NCBI GenBank assembly: GCA_013054445.1
Contig: JAAMPI010000145.1
Location: 1-59,820, forward strand
Source of the DNA: Cudoniella acicularis
Taxonomy: Eukaryota > Ascomycota > Leotiomycetes > Helotiales > Helotiaceae
DNA length: 59,820 nucleotides
Direction of reading: 5' to 3'
The position numbers and the translations under genes were made by a program. Below, in pieces: positions 21,227 to 33,617 of this stretch (within the stretch, counting starts at the first letter, position 1; each line of letters starts with the position of its first letter). Below the pieces are notes generated by a model. It had not been told where the DNA came from and did no database searches. It saw nothing but the letters and a program-made list of their open reading frames with translations.

Positions 21227-23361
21227 ATGCCAATCGTTGAAAAAAGTCTCGAAGAATTGAATGCCGGGAATGAGCAGATAGGAGACTCACCCACAGCTCC
21301 GCCACGGGAGCTAAGTGGCCTACCTGTAGGTTCCAGTGTTTTACTCCTAAATATTGACAAAGCTAACATGTATAGTGGGCTCTTGTAGTCACAGCCACAC
21401 TTGCCAGTATCCTCCTCTACTCTCTGGACAATACTATTGTTGCAAATATCATTCCAGTATGTCTCAAGTCCCCCACCAAAAATACCCACGAAATTTAACA
21501 AAGCTAACTCACTACTCGTCAATTGTCACGGACCTAAACAATACCACCGAGCTGCCATGGCTCTCCGTTGGGTAAGTTCGAAGAATTCCACGCTGAAAGC
21601 AGTCATAGTTGTCTTGAGCTAGAATAAACACCTTCTAGGTTCATGATAGGTGGGCTCTGTGTTGCTCTTCCATTCGGCAGACTCTACGGCCTCTTGGACA
21701 CCAGGTGGCTTTACTTAAGCTCCGTTCTCCTATTTATGACTGGATCTGCATTATGCGGAGCCGCTCCTAACATGTCGGCTATGATCGTGGGCCGTGTCCT
21801 TGCTGGAATGGGTGGTAATGGTATGAATACTGGCGTCAACACTTTATATGCAATGAATACTACGGAAAGGGAACGGCCCATGTACATGGCTCTGGTGTAA
21901 GTTATCCAAAATCAGCTACTAACTCTGTTTTGGTAGAAAATTTATTAACTTTTTGTAGCGGCTTGACGTATGGTATTGGTACGTTCGATTTCTGCTGGCA
22001 AAATTATCAACCAATTTCAAATACCTATTCTTACAAGACTAACAAATTATAAAATCAAGGTACAGTTATTGGTCCGATTGTGGGCGGTGCTTTCGCAGAC
22101 TCTTCCGCAACCTGGCGTTGGGGATTTTATATCAATCTCGTAATCGGCGGTGCCTTCGCTCCGGTATACCTCCTTCTTCTCCCCTCATCGAAAAGACAAC
22201 CAAACCAGCCATTTTTGGACCGCCTTCAATCCTTTGACTACGTTGGAACAATTCTTCAAGCTGGGTTTCTTGCTTGCGGAGTTATGGCTCTAAATTTCGG
22301 AGGCACTCTCTACTCCTGGTCGTCTGGACGAATAATCGCTATGTTCGTCATCGCTAGCATTCTTCTGCTCGGATTTTCAGTGCAACAGAGTCTTCTGGTA
22401 TTTACTAAACAAGAGACACGCGTCTTTCCTGTGCAATTCTTGAAAATTACAGAGCCTGTTTGTTGTTTCATTCTCATGGCTTCTTGCAGTAGTGGCACGT
22501 TCTTGGTCATGTATTACATCCCGCTCTATTTTCAGTTTGCGAGAGGAGTCACCTCTTTGAGCTCAGGCGTCAACATTCTTCCATTTATTGTCACTACTAC
22601 TGCTGCCATCATGATAAATGGAGCTGTTTTGTCTAAGAATGGGTTTTATAAACCTTGGTACGTTTGTGGGAGTGCACTCGCACTTATTGGAGGGGCTCTT
22701 ATATGTAAGTTGATCGCCAGGTTCAGCATTCTCTATCGAATTAAATAAAATATCTGATAAATTCCTCTAGCTCGCATAGACCTTGACACCCCGAATGCGA
22801 AGGTCTATGGCTTCGAGGTTCTTCTCGGCATTGGTTTCGGCAGCTGGCTTCAATCTTCATACTCCGTCATCCAGTCGGCCATAGACCCCAGTGAAATTGT
22901 TTACGCGGTTACATTCATTGTTTTCAGTGAGTAAAATCTAGAAGAGCCTCTGAAAACAATAATTATCAGGGAAAAGACTAACGAAGGGTGAAAGGTCAAC
23001 TCCTCGGTCTTGCTATTTCTTTGTCAATAGCCGGCGCAATATTCGTGAATACATCCCTCCAAGGACTTGAAAATATCCTGCCCAATGTACCAGTCACACA
23101 ACTTCAATTAGCTATTTCCGGAGCGAGTGGTAATTTTTTTGCGACATTGGATCCAACCCTGCAGAGACCCTGTTTGGAAGTCATAGTCTCCTCATTACAA
23201 AAAGTGTGAGTGATTTAACCCATGAATATTCTACTCGTAGAAAAGCTACATATGACGGCTCTCTGACTACGAGAACTAGGTATATTCTTATCTACGTTGC
23301 CGCCGCTGTGGGCCTCGTATGTTCGATTTTTCTTTCTGTAAGTTTGACTACTGGTTTTTGA
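21227..23361 (+). CDS. MFS drug/toxin exporter, DHA2 (14-helix) type
   Basis: Nine exons fit in phase: 21227-21325, 21376-21456, 21504-21571, 21639-21896, 21959-21978, 22060-22704, 22771-22926, 22995-23205 and 23280-23361, encoding 539 residues. The first helix carries the DHA2 motif LYSLDNTIVANIIP. The loop 2-3 motif appears as GRLYGLLDTRWLYL, helix 4 as IVGRVLAGMGGNGMNTG, and motif C as GIGTVIGPIVGGAF. Further helices follow to a hydrophobic C-terminus. The 20-bp fifth exon is required to keep frame. The acceptor before exon 3 (CAAAG, 21503) introduces six residues not usual in the family, so this boundary is the least certain. Members of this group include cluster-encoded efflux pumps such as AflT-like transporters; here it probably exports the cyclised peptide and protects the producer (inference from context). 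Confidence 0.88.
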
Positions 23362-23962
23362 TTATTCTTACTGTCTCTAATTGGATATCGCCGTTTTATG
23401 CTAATTATTTTCCTTCGGGAGCAAAAGAATAAAAGAATTGCCCTACAGTAAAGACTTTTTGAGGATAGGGGGACTTCAGAGGGATAAAAGGAGATCGTGC
23501 TGGATACCGCGGGTCAAGGTTTCCCTTGTGTGTGCGGATGCTTTCGCAGCTTAGACAAGTTGGCATGGAAATGGATGGCGACACTTGTTGATAAAATCCG
23601 TATCGGTTCGGTTTTTTTGGGAGTAGATGAAAGGGGAATAGAGTATATTATGGCTGAGCTAGGTACGAAGAAGCAAAAGTGCGTGAGGAAGGTTCGGCTG
23701 CCTAAAATCTACCCTGCCTCCTTTTGTTCTCGCTTCAGTAAGGTTACAATACATGTGAGTTACATACTTTGTGGCGCACATTGCGAACAGCTCCTTCCTC
23801 AAAACCATGCGCTCTTGCATCCGGAAAAGTCCCACCACAACACATTTTTTCTTCTTCATCTTCTCTCCGATTTCTGCAAAAACCATCTAGATTTTATTAA
23901 ATCACATCTCTGGCCATTCCTAGCTGAATCGTGACAAGCCTGCGCATTCGCTCGTATGCAGT
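23362..23962. other. Intergenic region between exporter and ankyrin gene
   Basis: An open frame at 23497-23934 has no recognisable domain. Nothing else is seen. Confidence 0.45.
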
Positions 23963-26404
23963 ATGGAAGCCTTAGCGGCAGCATCCAGCATCTTCTCCGT
24001 CGTGTCGCTCGCCCTCCAACTCGCCACCACGGTCCAAAATATCATCGACTTCTGGGAGTCGATGAAAGATGCACCTGTAGAAATTCAAGAGATCAGAGCG
24101 CATCTCAAGGTGCTGAGTACACTTTTGCGAAGTATTGAGAATGATGCTCCGTCTTCGGCGATTATTGATGCTTCGGATGTGGCGCAAAGCTGCCTCGGAA
24201 TTTGTGCTGCGAGGATTACGAAGCTTGAAATTCTGACAAAAGAGTTTGGTAAGGGTTTGAATGGCAACGGTGTTCAGCGGAAATGGACGGGGTTGAAAAA
24301 GGTTTTAAGAGAAAAGAAGCTGGCTGTCTATTGGGGAGAGCTGGAACGCGCAAAGAGTACGATGATTTTGTATCAGACATTGAGCCAAGGGTGAGACACG
24401 AGACCCAATTGTATAGCACATTGCTGACTGAGTCTTAACAGTCAAAAACAAGACAACATGCTGCTCTTGATGAGGCAGATGTCTAGGCAAAATGATCTAC
24501 CAGGTTTTCATTCCATCCAAAATCTCCTATACGACGAGCTGAGTCTCCAATCCAAAAATGACAAGCTTACGAGTGCTCGCATAAGATCGCATACTTATGA
24601 TCTCCGTTTGTCATTCGGTGTAATCCGCTGCAAGTCCTTGACGAATATAACCAAAGAGAAATTCTCAAAATCCGGCATTACCGGAATTAATCGGGGCCTG
24701 CGACACAAAATTGTGAAGGCATACTTTTTGCCAAATTTTTCCAGGTTCCCCTTCGTTCTTATTTGGACCATCCAAAATCACTGTGGATCATTTTCCAGCG
24801 GCCTTCAAGCATTGCACATACGCCCACACTGGTCACCAATTTTCGAATTCGCCGCAAAAGGAGATATACAAAACGTCAAAATATTATTTGAGGAAGATCA
24901 AGCGTCACCCAACGACGTCGATCCAGATGGGTGGACTGTATTGCATGTGAGACCCCCCTTCAGATCATTTTCCCCATTTATCAGGTTGATCCTAAGCTTT
25001 TGACGTAGCATGCTGCCGCCGGTCACCATGCCGCTATGTGTTGTATGCTTATTAAACTAGGAGCAAGAGCTGATTGCGTAACGACGAAACATCACGAAAC
25101 CCCACTATTGCTTTGTACTGGATGGGAAAGTTGGAGTTCTCATGTTGTGGAGCATGAATCCGGTAGTGACCAGAATGCAATTTTGGAGACCGTGCAAGTT
25201 CTTGTAGAACAAGGAAGAAACGATCCTATGGAGGTGGATTGGGATGGTCTCAATTCGGTTATGAGATCGGGGCTCAGCAACAGGAGGACTTGCATCTCCT
25301 GGCTTTTGCATCAAGACGAATTTGAGGTTGATGTGAATTATGCCCTCCCTGGGGGATACACTGTTGGTGCATGCATTGCAACTCGCGATGACCTCTTGCA
25401 AGCCCTTTTAATATCGCTATTACGAAAGGGAATAAGAGTTGACGAACCTTGCGCAGAAATCTGGTATTCTAGCTATGCCTCTCACATCATAATCAAAGGT
25501 ATGAGGACTTTCTAATTTTATCCTATATGCATCGTGGACTTTAAACTAAGTCAACAACCAAGAACCGTCGATGCTTCACTTTGCAGTTTGGATGTGGCAT
25601 TACAGATTTTGCAGGGGGCAGGACGACTTTGAAATACTAGGGGTCGAGAATTTGGTTCAAAGATCTAATTTCTCAGCACCACGAGGTTTTTTGAGAGCTC
25701 TCGTGGAGCTTGGTGCCAGTATGCACTCAATGTCAAGCTCAGGCCACACAATTTTAGACGGGATTTTACTCGACATCGTACACCGGAATGGGAAACCATA
25801 TCCATCGGACGTTCTTAGCTTATGCATGGGAAACTGGCTTAACCTTCTTCAAGATGTGGGAATCGATAGCAAAGAGTATGTTCGTAAGGAGAGGGAGCTT
25901 CACAAAAACAAAGTGCTAGAACTCGGTCTCGGAATCAAGATGGAAGCTCGCTTCAGCGAGGAAACAGAACCGCCGTACATATGGAGAGTGTTCCAAGGGC
26001 ACGAAGAAAGAGAGAAAGGCGAGTTTGTCGACCATATATCAAAATGTGCTGACTTCGAAAAATGGCGACAGATGAAGCCGCCGCCACCCCTTCCAAAATC
26101 TGCGACTCTCCTGGCGAACAATCAAGAAATGGTTGCCAACAAAGAGGCGGCGAAGTCTCGGGGAGGTGACCAAGCATTCCACCAAACGAACACGGTTAAT
26201 GCAAATCGCAATACATCGCCAAAATCGGTTGCTGAGGAGTGTTGCACAATACTGAGGAGTGTTGGCTATGCAACTCGATATCGCCATGAGTTCTCAGCCT
26301 ATGTGGCTGCCTCAGCTTTATTCCTTGGCTGCCAATTGTTGACTTCGGCTCGGATCACGCTTTGTTTCTACCTGACTTTGTACTTCATCAAAGGTTTTGT
26401 GTGA
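23963..26404 (+). CDS. Ankyrin-repeat protein with fungal STAND-type N-terminal domain
   Basis: Four exons, 23963-24390, 24442-24946, 25009-25498 and 25563-26404, give 754 residues in continuous frame. Residues 1-140 (MEALAAASSIFSVVSLALQL ... VQNIIDFWESMKDAP) match the helical N-terminal domain that precedes NACHT or ankyrin modules in many fungal STAND-like proteins. A linker is followed by ankyrin units around FEFAAKGDIQNVKILFEED, WTVLHHAAAAGHHAAMCCML and IKLGARAD (restored by the 62-bp intron), with later degenerate units (LRALVELGASMHSMSSSGHT). No P-loop NTPase lies between the two parts, so it is not a complete STAND receptor. The C-terminus ends with a hydrophobic segment (residues about 730-752). 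Roles of such proteins in self/non-self recognition are suggested for relatives only. It borders the RiPP-type cluster; whether it belongs is unclear. Confidence 0.8.
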
Positions 26405-29251
26405 TAGTGATGCGACTTCAGTCGACTCACCAAGGAAAGAAGTCTTTTCGAAAGGCATGAAATTTACGGAAAGACACGAGAAAGACCGGCAGCCACCAGA
26501 AGTTATGATTGTTTCTCATTCAGGTGCGCGGCAGATTCGGGGAATCAAAGCACTTGTCAACCCATCGCAAATTTCTACATCTTAATATCAGTCTTGAGAG
26601 CTTTGTGTTACGTGGACTGTTAAGTACGGGAAGAGGATCCAGTTTCTTCGAGAACCTCCTCGTGAGTTCGAGAAAAAAAGGGGGGCTCACATGACGAAAA
26701 CGAAAGCTTCTGGGAAACTTTTCTGACAGCATGCAACTGCAACTTAGGAACAAGTCACTGACCGCTCCCAAGACAAGATTCAAGAGAAAAGCCTCAAGAA
26801 AATGGAGAGTTACAGCCTCACCGTGGCGGCGAGTTGGCAACCCCGCCTTACTTTTCGACTGCTGCAGCGCCCCTCACTCGAACACGTTCCCTAACTCTGC
26901 TCCAACCACCAAGCGGCGACTGGCCGTGTATCAGGTGTCTGCGCATGAGACCCAAAATCACGTGGAACGTATAACTTCACCTCCACCAAGCTTGACACGG
27001 ACCTGGTAACGATCTCGGCTGCAGCTGCATCTGAATCTCGAAGCAGAAATGTCCTATCCGATTGGGGTTCACCGACCTTGGTTCCGTCATGATCACCCTA
27101 CTCTGGGGCTAGGTGAGGGAGATTCGCCGAAAGAAGTGCGTGAATTGGAATGATAGTAGAGGTGATAGAAAGTATGGGGATATGGGAAATAATTTGAACG
27201 AATTATATCCCGCCCCAAGCTCAAGCCGAAAGAAAGGTCCTTGCTTTCGAGTCCTTCCCCTGAACTCGGGCCCGTGGGATTTTCTGATCAGGGCAGGCCA
27301 GGCCAGCCCTTTCCAAAGCTCCCACCGCATAATAAAATGATTCGTCTCATGTACCAGCCCTCCTGCACCGAAGAGTGCAAAATAAGCCACAAATCCCACG
27401 CCCTACCACGGATCAAGGACCGGTCTCTTACCCCTGAGCGGGAGGCTCGTCCAGTGAATGTGAGACTGGACGTTGAGACATGCATTCGGGGCAAAGCTGC
27501 AGCTAGGGTCTTGCTGCAGGTCGCTAGGTTGGTACTGGGCTATAAGGTGCAACGATCCGCGTAGCTGGTTAGGGTGGTGGTCTCTGTGTTACCGTTTGTG
27601 GTCGTGCAACGTGCCGCATTTGGCGTGCTGGGCAGAGCCAGAGGGCGAGAGAGATCGGATGAGGCAAGCTGAGGCGGTGGGAGACGATATCCGGGTGGTA
27701 GTTGTGGGCTGGACTGTTTTGGGGTCGATGAAACAGGTGAGCTGGTTGGGTGGGGCAAGAACATATGGGAAAGATGACATGGGGTGTAGTCGTTGCGGTG
27801 CGGGGATGAGGTCGCGTGGCTCTTGTTCAACAAGACCACAATGTGTGAAGAAGCACGTGGCGGCTCATGATCACCATCATGCGGAGGCAACACCGGAAGA
27901 TTCCCACGCCTTTCCAAATCCCAAGTCGATCTCAGGTAGCAGCACATCCATCCTGCGCCCAGAGCGGTCAGCGCTGCAGCAAGGGGACAGCAGGTCCTCC
28001 TACAATAGGTCGGTTTGCCAGGGAAGCCGTCACCGTCAGGCAGTCCGAGCTCGGCTGGCACTGCAGCTACCCGTCGGTTTGCTCTGCCAGAAACGTCGGT
28101 TCATGCCCAGCATCTCCAGCACGCCAAGAAGCAAGACCGGCAGCTTTAAACCTGAGACAAGCGAACCCGTTCATTAACATATCTACGCCGCGCTCCTGGC
28201 CTTAGACACGTGCAGCGGAACTGGTGATACGGTATAGCCGCCTTCGCCCCGGCGTCTGGCGCTGAAGCCTCATGTTGCACTGGCCACACGGGGGGTCGCC
28301 AAGGCTCCAAAAAGGAGTATTGAGATATATGAAAGCCATCCAAAAGATGATTCATAGCTTTTTCATAGTGGTGGTTGTGGTTGAAGAGGTTGGGCCGTGT
28401 TGACTAGCGACGGGAGGCTTGAACAAACCCGTCACTTGTCTAGGGCTCGAGATTAAAAGGCGAGTGTAATGGCAAGCAAGACGAAGCGCTTGATAGCAAT
28501 TCCGGTGCGGAGGAGGGAGCACGGCCTCTTCCGGCAGTGCTTCCTTCTTCGGTACCTCTAGAAGACCATGGTATGAAGCGCTCTTCCAGTAAGTATCACA
28601 CGGACTCGCCTGCTATTGTGGATCGCGTTCTTCTGAACAGCAATCATAAGAGTCTATTGTAACCACAAACTTTTGGCAATGTGAAAACAATTCGTTCTTG
28701 ATCCTAAGCATTCCGCATCATTGTTGATACCCGAATACCTCTTGTTCATACTAGAAGATCATAAGTTGGTTCCGCAAGTTCTTTCCATAATCTGATCCCA
28801 AGAAACTGATTTGTATTGAAGGTGAGAATCAAAATTCTCCTCTCCGCTGGCGGTGTAGAAGGTAGACAACGATAGGATGAGGTTCGTTGCTGTCACAGAA
28901 AATAATTGGAGTATCTCGTTCGGTCAAAGAAGCTCTGCATGTTCTTCGCCTTGCGAATGCCAAGTGGGTCCTGCCTCGACCAGCCAGTCGCCGCGTAGCT
29001 CTTTCGAAGACGAGGAGACGATTCTGGATTTTCCTCGCATCCACCAGTGCCCAATCCCAAGACTCTGACCGCCATTAGGACAAGTACTGTTTGAGGGCAT
29101 TATTGCCGCATTGCATCTGCTGACGGATGATGTTTACAGGCACCTTGCTTCTGGACTACGTCTGGCGTTGTTCGATTAGAAGCAGAAGGATTAGGATTTC
29201 GCAAACCCACATCGGCCCTGAAACAGGAGGGCGGTGAGGTTCTACGCGGCC
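26405..29251. other. Long intergenic region, partly GC-rich
   Basis: No gene could be supported in 2.8 kb. The section 27450-28300 is GC-rich and open in several frames on both strands (a 234-codon frame at 27473-28177, a 173-codon frame opposite it), but the translations are biased in composition and show no motif. The right end includes the 5' region of the Myb-like gene, with a possible leader containing short upstream ORFs. Confidence 0.45.
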
Positions 29252-31132
29252 ATGTTTATCAACGCAAAGCCCCGAATTGTCTCGAATGGCTTCGGAACCT
29301 TTGTCCCTACCCAGAGGCGGGAGCCGGTGCATCAAAGGTTTGTTGAGATGACGAACAACGATATCAACGCCTGGGGTGCCTTCAGGCCCGTGGGGTCAAG
29401 TTTAGGCTCAAGTTCAGCATTACAAGCAGCAGCAATAGCAGCAAATGACAATTGGAACCAGCCGATCGATGACTTTAGCAATATCGAGAACTACCCAGTA
29501 AGAGAGCCCGAAAAGAGAGGGGTTGCGCGACGAGGCTGACAGACAACAATAAGCTACACAATTTGAGCGGCGGGTATCTTCAAGATAACACCGCTTGTAT
29601 CACTCAACCTCAGAGAGGCACCTTGCAGAAGGGGCCATCGTACGCGACTTCGCAACAGAGTCAATATCAGAATTCCAAGAGAGGTTCAGTATCGCAACAG
29701 CAACTGTATCAAGAAATGCCATACAACATGAAGTGCTCTGCAAAACCTGGTCTCATGCTTGGAGAACCATATCCGCAACTGCAGCAATGGGGTACAGACT
29801 ATAGCCAAGAAAGCCTCGCCGATTTCTCGACTTTACGACAAGATTCGAAAGGTTACCATTGCCCAACTTCAGATGGAGCAGCACTGACAATGACCACAGC
29901 AGCCTCTACTTTCGCGCAACCGCAATCTTCATATGCGGACGCTACCTTTGCAATGAATTCGATCAATGGAACATACAGCGCCTACGCATCAGCGAATCTC
30001 CCCTTCGGCCCGCAATCGCTGACCGACCTCGATATGACAACCACTTTGAATATCAAGAATTCGTGGTGGCCTGAGTACTCTGGAAGCCTCAATGGCCAAT
30101 ATCAAAATAGTTTGGGATTCATGCAGAGCCATGATGATTTGCCAACTCCACAAACCTTGCAAAACCGCCAGTACAGCAATTTTTGGGCTGCTGGATCCAG
30201 CTCGGCTCATAAGTGGATGTCTCAAACTGCAAGGCCGACAACTATATCACCAAAATTGTTGACACTGGATGTAATGTCGCCACCCATGTCAAGATCAGCA
30301 TCGAGTCAAGAGAGTGTCACCTCGCAAACGACTTCGAGTGAGTCCAGCAGCGGAGACGATGGATCGGAATTTTCAGGCCGTGAAGCTTCCACAATTATCG
30401 AGCAGCCAAAGGCTATTCACCCGACTCGCCGATTGCTTCCAAATGATATACCCAAATCAGATCGAACAGTACCAATCCTGCCGAGTAACGATCGTTCTTT
30501 AACAATGAAGAGCGCAAACCGACCATTGAGACCCAAGTCAGGTAGCGACTTTCCATCACAAAGCCGATCGTCAAGTAGCAATACAGGCAGGAAGGTGAAG
30601 ATTATGTCAAAGCCACCTGATGTAGCCCCACGAAAGTCAACTGCTCCTCAGCGGATTGAGCCAAAACCACAAAGCCCATCGGATACAACCACTTGGACTG
30701 AACAGCCGCAATCGACAACAACCGCTCAAGCAATGCACCACCGAGACGCCAAAGATGATTTTCTGGTCCGATCGAAGTTGGCTGGCATGTCATATAAGGA
30801 GATACGTCGAAAGGGCAATTTCACCGAAGCGGAATCAACATTGAGGGGAAGATTTCGAACATTGACGAAAGCTAAATCCGCCCGAGTAAGAAAGCCGGAG
30901 TGGAATGAAAACGATGTGAGTTGGTTGCGCTACTAAGCTGGAAATCGCTAACACTCTGCAGCTTCGACTTTTGGAAAAAGCAGTGCGAAAGTTGACCCAT
31001 GGTTCTGATCCATCTAGAAGTAAAGTCCCTTGGAAGCTAGTTGCTGAGTATATTGCCAATAATGGTGGTTCATATCATTTCGGTAACGCGACATGTCGGA
31101 AGCGATGGGACGAGCTTCAAGAGCAATCTTGA
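29252..31132 (+). CDS. Myb/SANT-like fungal nuclear protein
   Basis: Exons 29252-29497, 29554-30915 and 30962-31132 encode 592 residues. The 56-bp first intron uses the acceptor AATAAG at 29553, which keeps frame; a nearer CAG acceptor would not. The long middle part is rich in Gln, Ser, Thr and Pro (low complexity, as in activators). The C-terminal 120 residues hold the conserved block DFLVRSKLAGMSYKEIRRKG, then TEAESTLRGRFRTLTK, RKPEWNENDLRLLEKAVRKL, and, after the second intron, KVPWKLVAEYIANNGGSYHF ending GNATCRKRWDEL. The tryptophan spacing suits a Myb-like helix-turn-helix. Probably a DNA- or chromatin-binding regulator; targets unknown. Confidence 0.82.
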
Positions 31133-31300
31133 ATTCTTTTATATGAGGCTATCGTTTTAGCATGGGCATCGGGGGAAAAGCTTGTGTGTATTATGGAATC
31201 ATTGCTGCGTCCATTCTCATGCACTGGTGTGCTTCAGGTTTTTTTTTTGGGTCGGATCGTGCTGCTGGTAGATAAATTGTTTTGTTTACAGGTGGCCCAA

Positions 31301-32386
31301 TTACAGTCGTCCATCACGGTCGTCTTGAGGCGAAGGAATACCAATAGCCTTCAAAATATCCCTGAGTCTCGTTTGGTCATTTCTTAAAGCTTGCCACTCT
31401 TCTTCGTTTTTGACAAGAAGGGTACCGCCTAGGACTGTGCCATTGAGGGCAATGGGCCCAATAAGTTCTTGGCCAACTCCCTTGATTTTAGGACCTTCCG
31501 AGGTTCTTGGACAAAGCACCATTGCGCGATCAGTGAGTCCAAGATTGTAGCTGATCGCTGACTCTTCTTTTCTTGTAGCACTTGGCGATGGTAAGAAATG
31601 GGGGTTAGAAAAACTTGCCACGAATTGTTGAGTTGCCGTGACAGCCTTCTGATGCATAGACATATACATACTATGGAGCTGCTTTGGCGTTGCATCGGCG
31701 GGGATTTCCGAGACAAAGTATGTGAAAGGTAAAGCTATTTTGTTAGCCTAGTGGTTCGATAGCGGAGAAGTGCTCTGCAATACCCTTGTTTTCTAGCAAG
31801 CTGTCTGCCAAGACGCTCCACGTTCCGTTTTCATCAATTTCACTTCGCATTGAGTTAACTGGGAGGAATTGTATGTGCCTGTGTGGTTGTGATGCACCGG
31901 AGTGTTCTTCGGAGTTGAAGAACCCAAACAGCTCCTTGCCATTTTCCCGGTATGCTTTTAAGCACTCGTAGGCAGCACCAAGATCCTCTTCTTCCAACAA
32001 ATCTGTTTGTTCCTTGAAACTCTTCGTTGCAAGTATAAAATGGTCCGGGATCACAGGAAACTTATTGAGGACAAGATAATGGAAAGGCGGGACGTCCGAA
32101 ATGAAGAGACCTTTTGGGGGATTTTCGAATGGATCAATTGCTTTTGAATCTTTGGGCTTGTTGGACCTGGGCTTATTTGCGAGTGCGGGGGAGAAGCGCA
32201 GCTGGAACTATAGAATGTCAGTAAGAGAAAGTAGGAGTGCTGAGAGGGATTGGAAAGTGTGCATACAGGAAGGTCATTGCACAACAGAATAGAAACTTGT
32301 GTTGCAAAGAAGGTCAAGTCACCAGATTCCTGAGCAGATTTGAATTTGTCTCGAACCAGAGTTGGCAATGCTCTCAATGCCGTCAT
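31301..32386 (-). CDS. APA2: Diadenosine tetraphosphate (Ap4A) phosphorylase
   Basis: Three exons, 32267-32386, 31784-32207 and 31301-31734, give 325 residues, close to yeast Apa1/Apa2. The start MTALRALPTLVRDKF is chosen because relatives begin at this point and the upstream reading is atypical. The second intron (31735-31783, 49 bp) has the branch motif GCTAAC and removes an apparent frameshift. The catalytic histidine-triad-like motif is GASQPHRHIQFLPV. Other landmarks are NKFPVIPDHFILATKSF, the typical substrate-binding stretch, and ISYNLGLTDRAMVLCPR near the C-terminus. The enzyme phosphorolyses Ap4A to ADP and ATP in the cytosol. Orthology to Apa2 rather than Apa1 cannot be decided because filamentous fungi usually have a single gene. 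Confidence 0.92.
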
Positions 32387-33617
32387 GTTGAGCGGCTGAG
32401 GGGTTCTCTGAGTTAGAGCTGAAGGTTTTGAACAAGTGATGTTCAAGTCCGGGGTCTGAAGAGGCTTGACGCTCGGATCTCCAAATGCGCCGTGCACAGG
32501 TTCGTCGGCCGCTCCGCATAAGGACAACGGCAACGGCAACTTAGGTTGGCTCTAGATCTTCTGAGTTTCTCTCCTTCGCCCTCTTCAATTCTTGCGACGT
32601 TTTACATTGTTACATGTCATGCTGCAAGCGCTGAAGACTCATCCTTTTGGTTTGAAATAGGGGTCAAAACTTTTACCCAGCCTGGCTGCAGGCCGAGTTG
32701 GTTCGACCCTGGCGTTAACATGTTGGTGTTTCTAAATATTAGCAGCTTCCCCTGGTACCCCGCAGCTTCTCTTCTTTACGGAGTAAAGTTCCAGCAGCTG
32801 GCTGTTTTACCTAACCAAGCTCTTCTCAAATGATTTCTCAAGCAATAATTTGTATTTATAGTTCAAGTGAGCAAGAAGTCGAGAATTGTAAGAATCTGAG
32901 AAGTTCAGCTCCTACCTTCGTCCCACATTCCATTTACGTACAGACGCAGTACTACGTATAGCGAGCGAGCTTCTTGTGCAAAGGACAAATTGATGATGCA
33001 AATTTGTGACTCTTATTGGCTATATCGTATCAGCCTCAGAATAGGAAGTTGGGTTTTATGTTGGTAAATTGTTGCAGCGTAAGCAGACAAGGAACATGTT
33101 AGATTTTGCACGGCGCAGCCCCTTGCTGTGTCCCTTTCCTAGACCAATTTCGTACCAATTGACGAAATGGCCGCTTACACTCTCGCAAATCTCAGGGTAT
33201 CTCACTCAGCCCTATCGTTGGTGCTATTCCAACCGATATATTTGGAGTGTTGGTGTCACTTGTCCTCGTTTACAACCGACTCGGCCCCCTTCTTCCCTCT
33301 TTTGTCCTACTTTGTGACCACCTACAAGGCAGTCTTTGGATTTCTGTGACTCCAAAGTTTTCTTGCTACCCTGTGGTTCTTCGGCGCTTCCTTCCAGTCT
33401 CTCGGGATTTCTAGGTACCTATATATACCCTATAGTCTAGCGCAGTACCTCTCACCTTTGCACTTCTTGCACTTAAACTTGCACTTATTTGGTTCTAGTT
33501 TTTTAAAGACGTGTTCGCAAAAGCCACTCAAAGCTTCAATTACCATTCCACTATTCGTTCAACTCGGAAGGCTTGTCTTAGTCGCGACTCTCGTCCAATA
33601 GTCAAACAGCCATAAGG
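32387..33617. other. Divergent intergenic region (Ap4A phosphorylase / SLATT)
   Basis: Contains the promoters of the two divergently transcribed neighbours. A long pyrimidine-rich stretch precedes the SLATT start. No gene is seen. Confidence 0.5.

Noticed and set aside
23497..23934. 145-codon frame between exporter and ankyrin gene
   Set aside because: No family pattern and it overlaps the expected promoter region.
27473..28177. 234-codon open frame in GC-rich DNA
   Set aside because: Open frames overlap on both strands, the composition is biased and no motif or splice pattern is visible; probably a by-product of GC content.
31735..31783. Apparent frameshift in the Ap4A phosphorylase gene
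   Set aside because: A 49-bp intron with GTATTG donor, GCTAAC branch motif and AATAG acceptor restores the frame and the family sequence.
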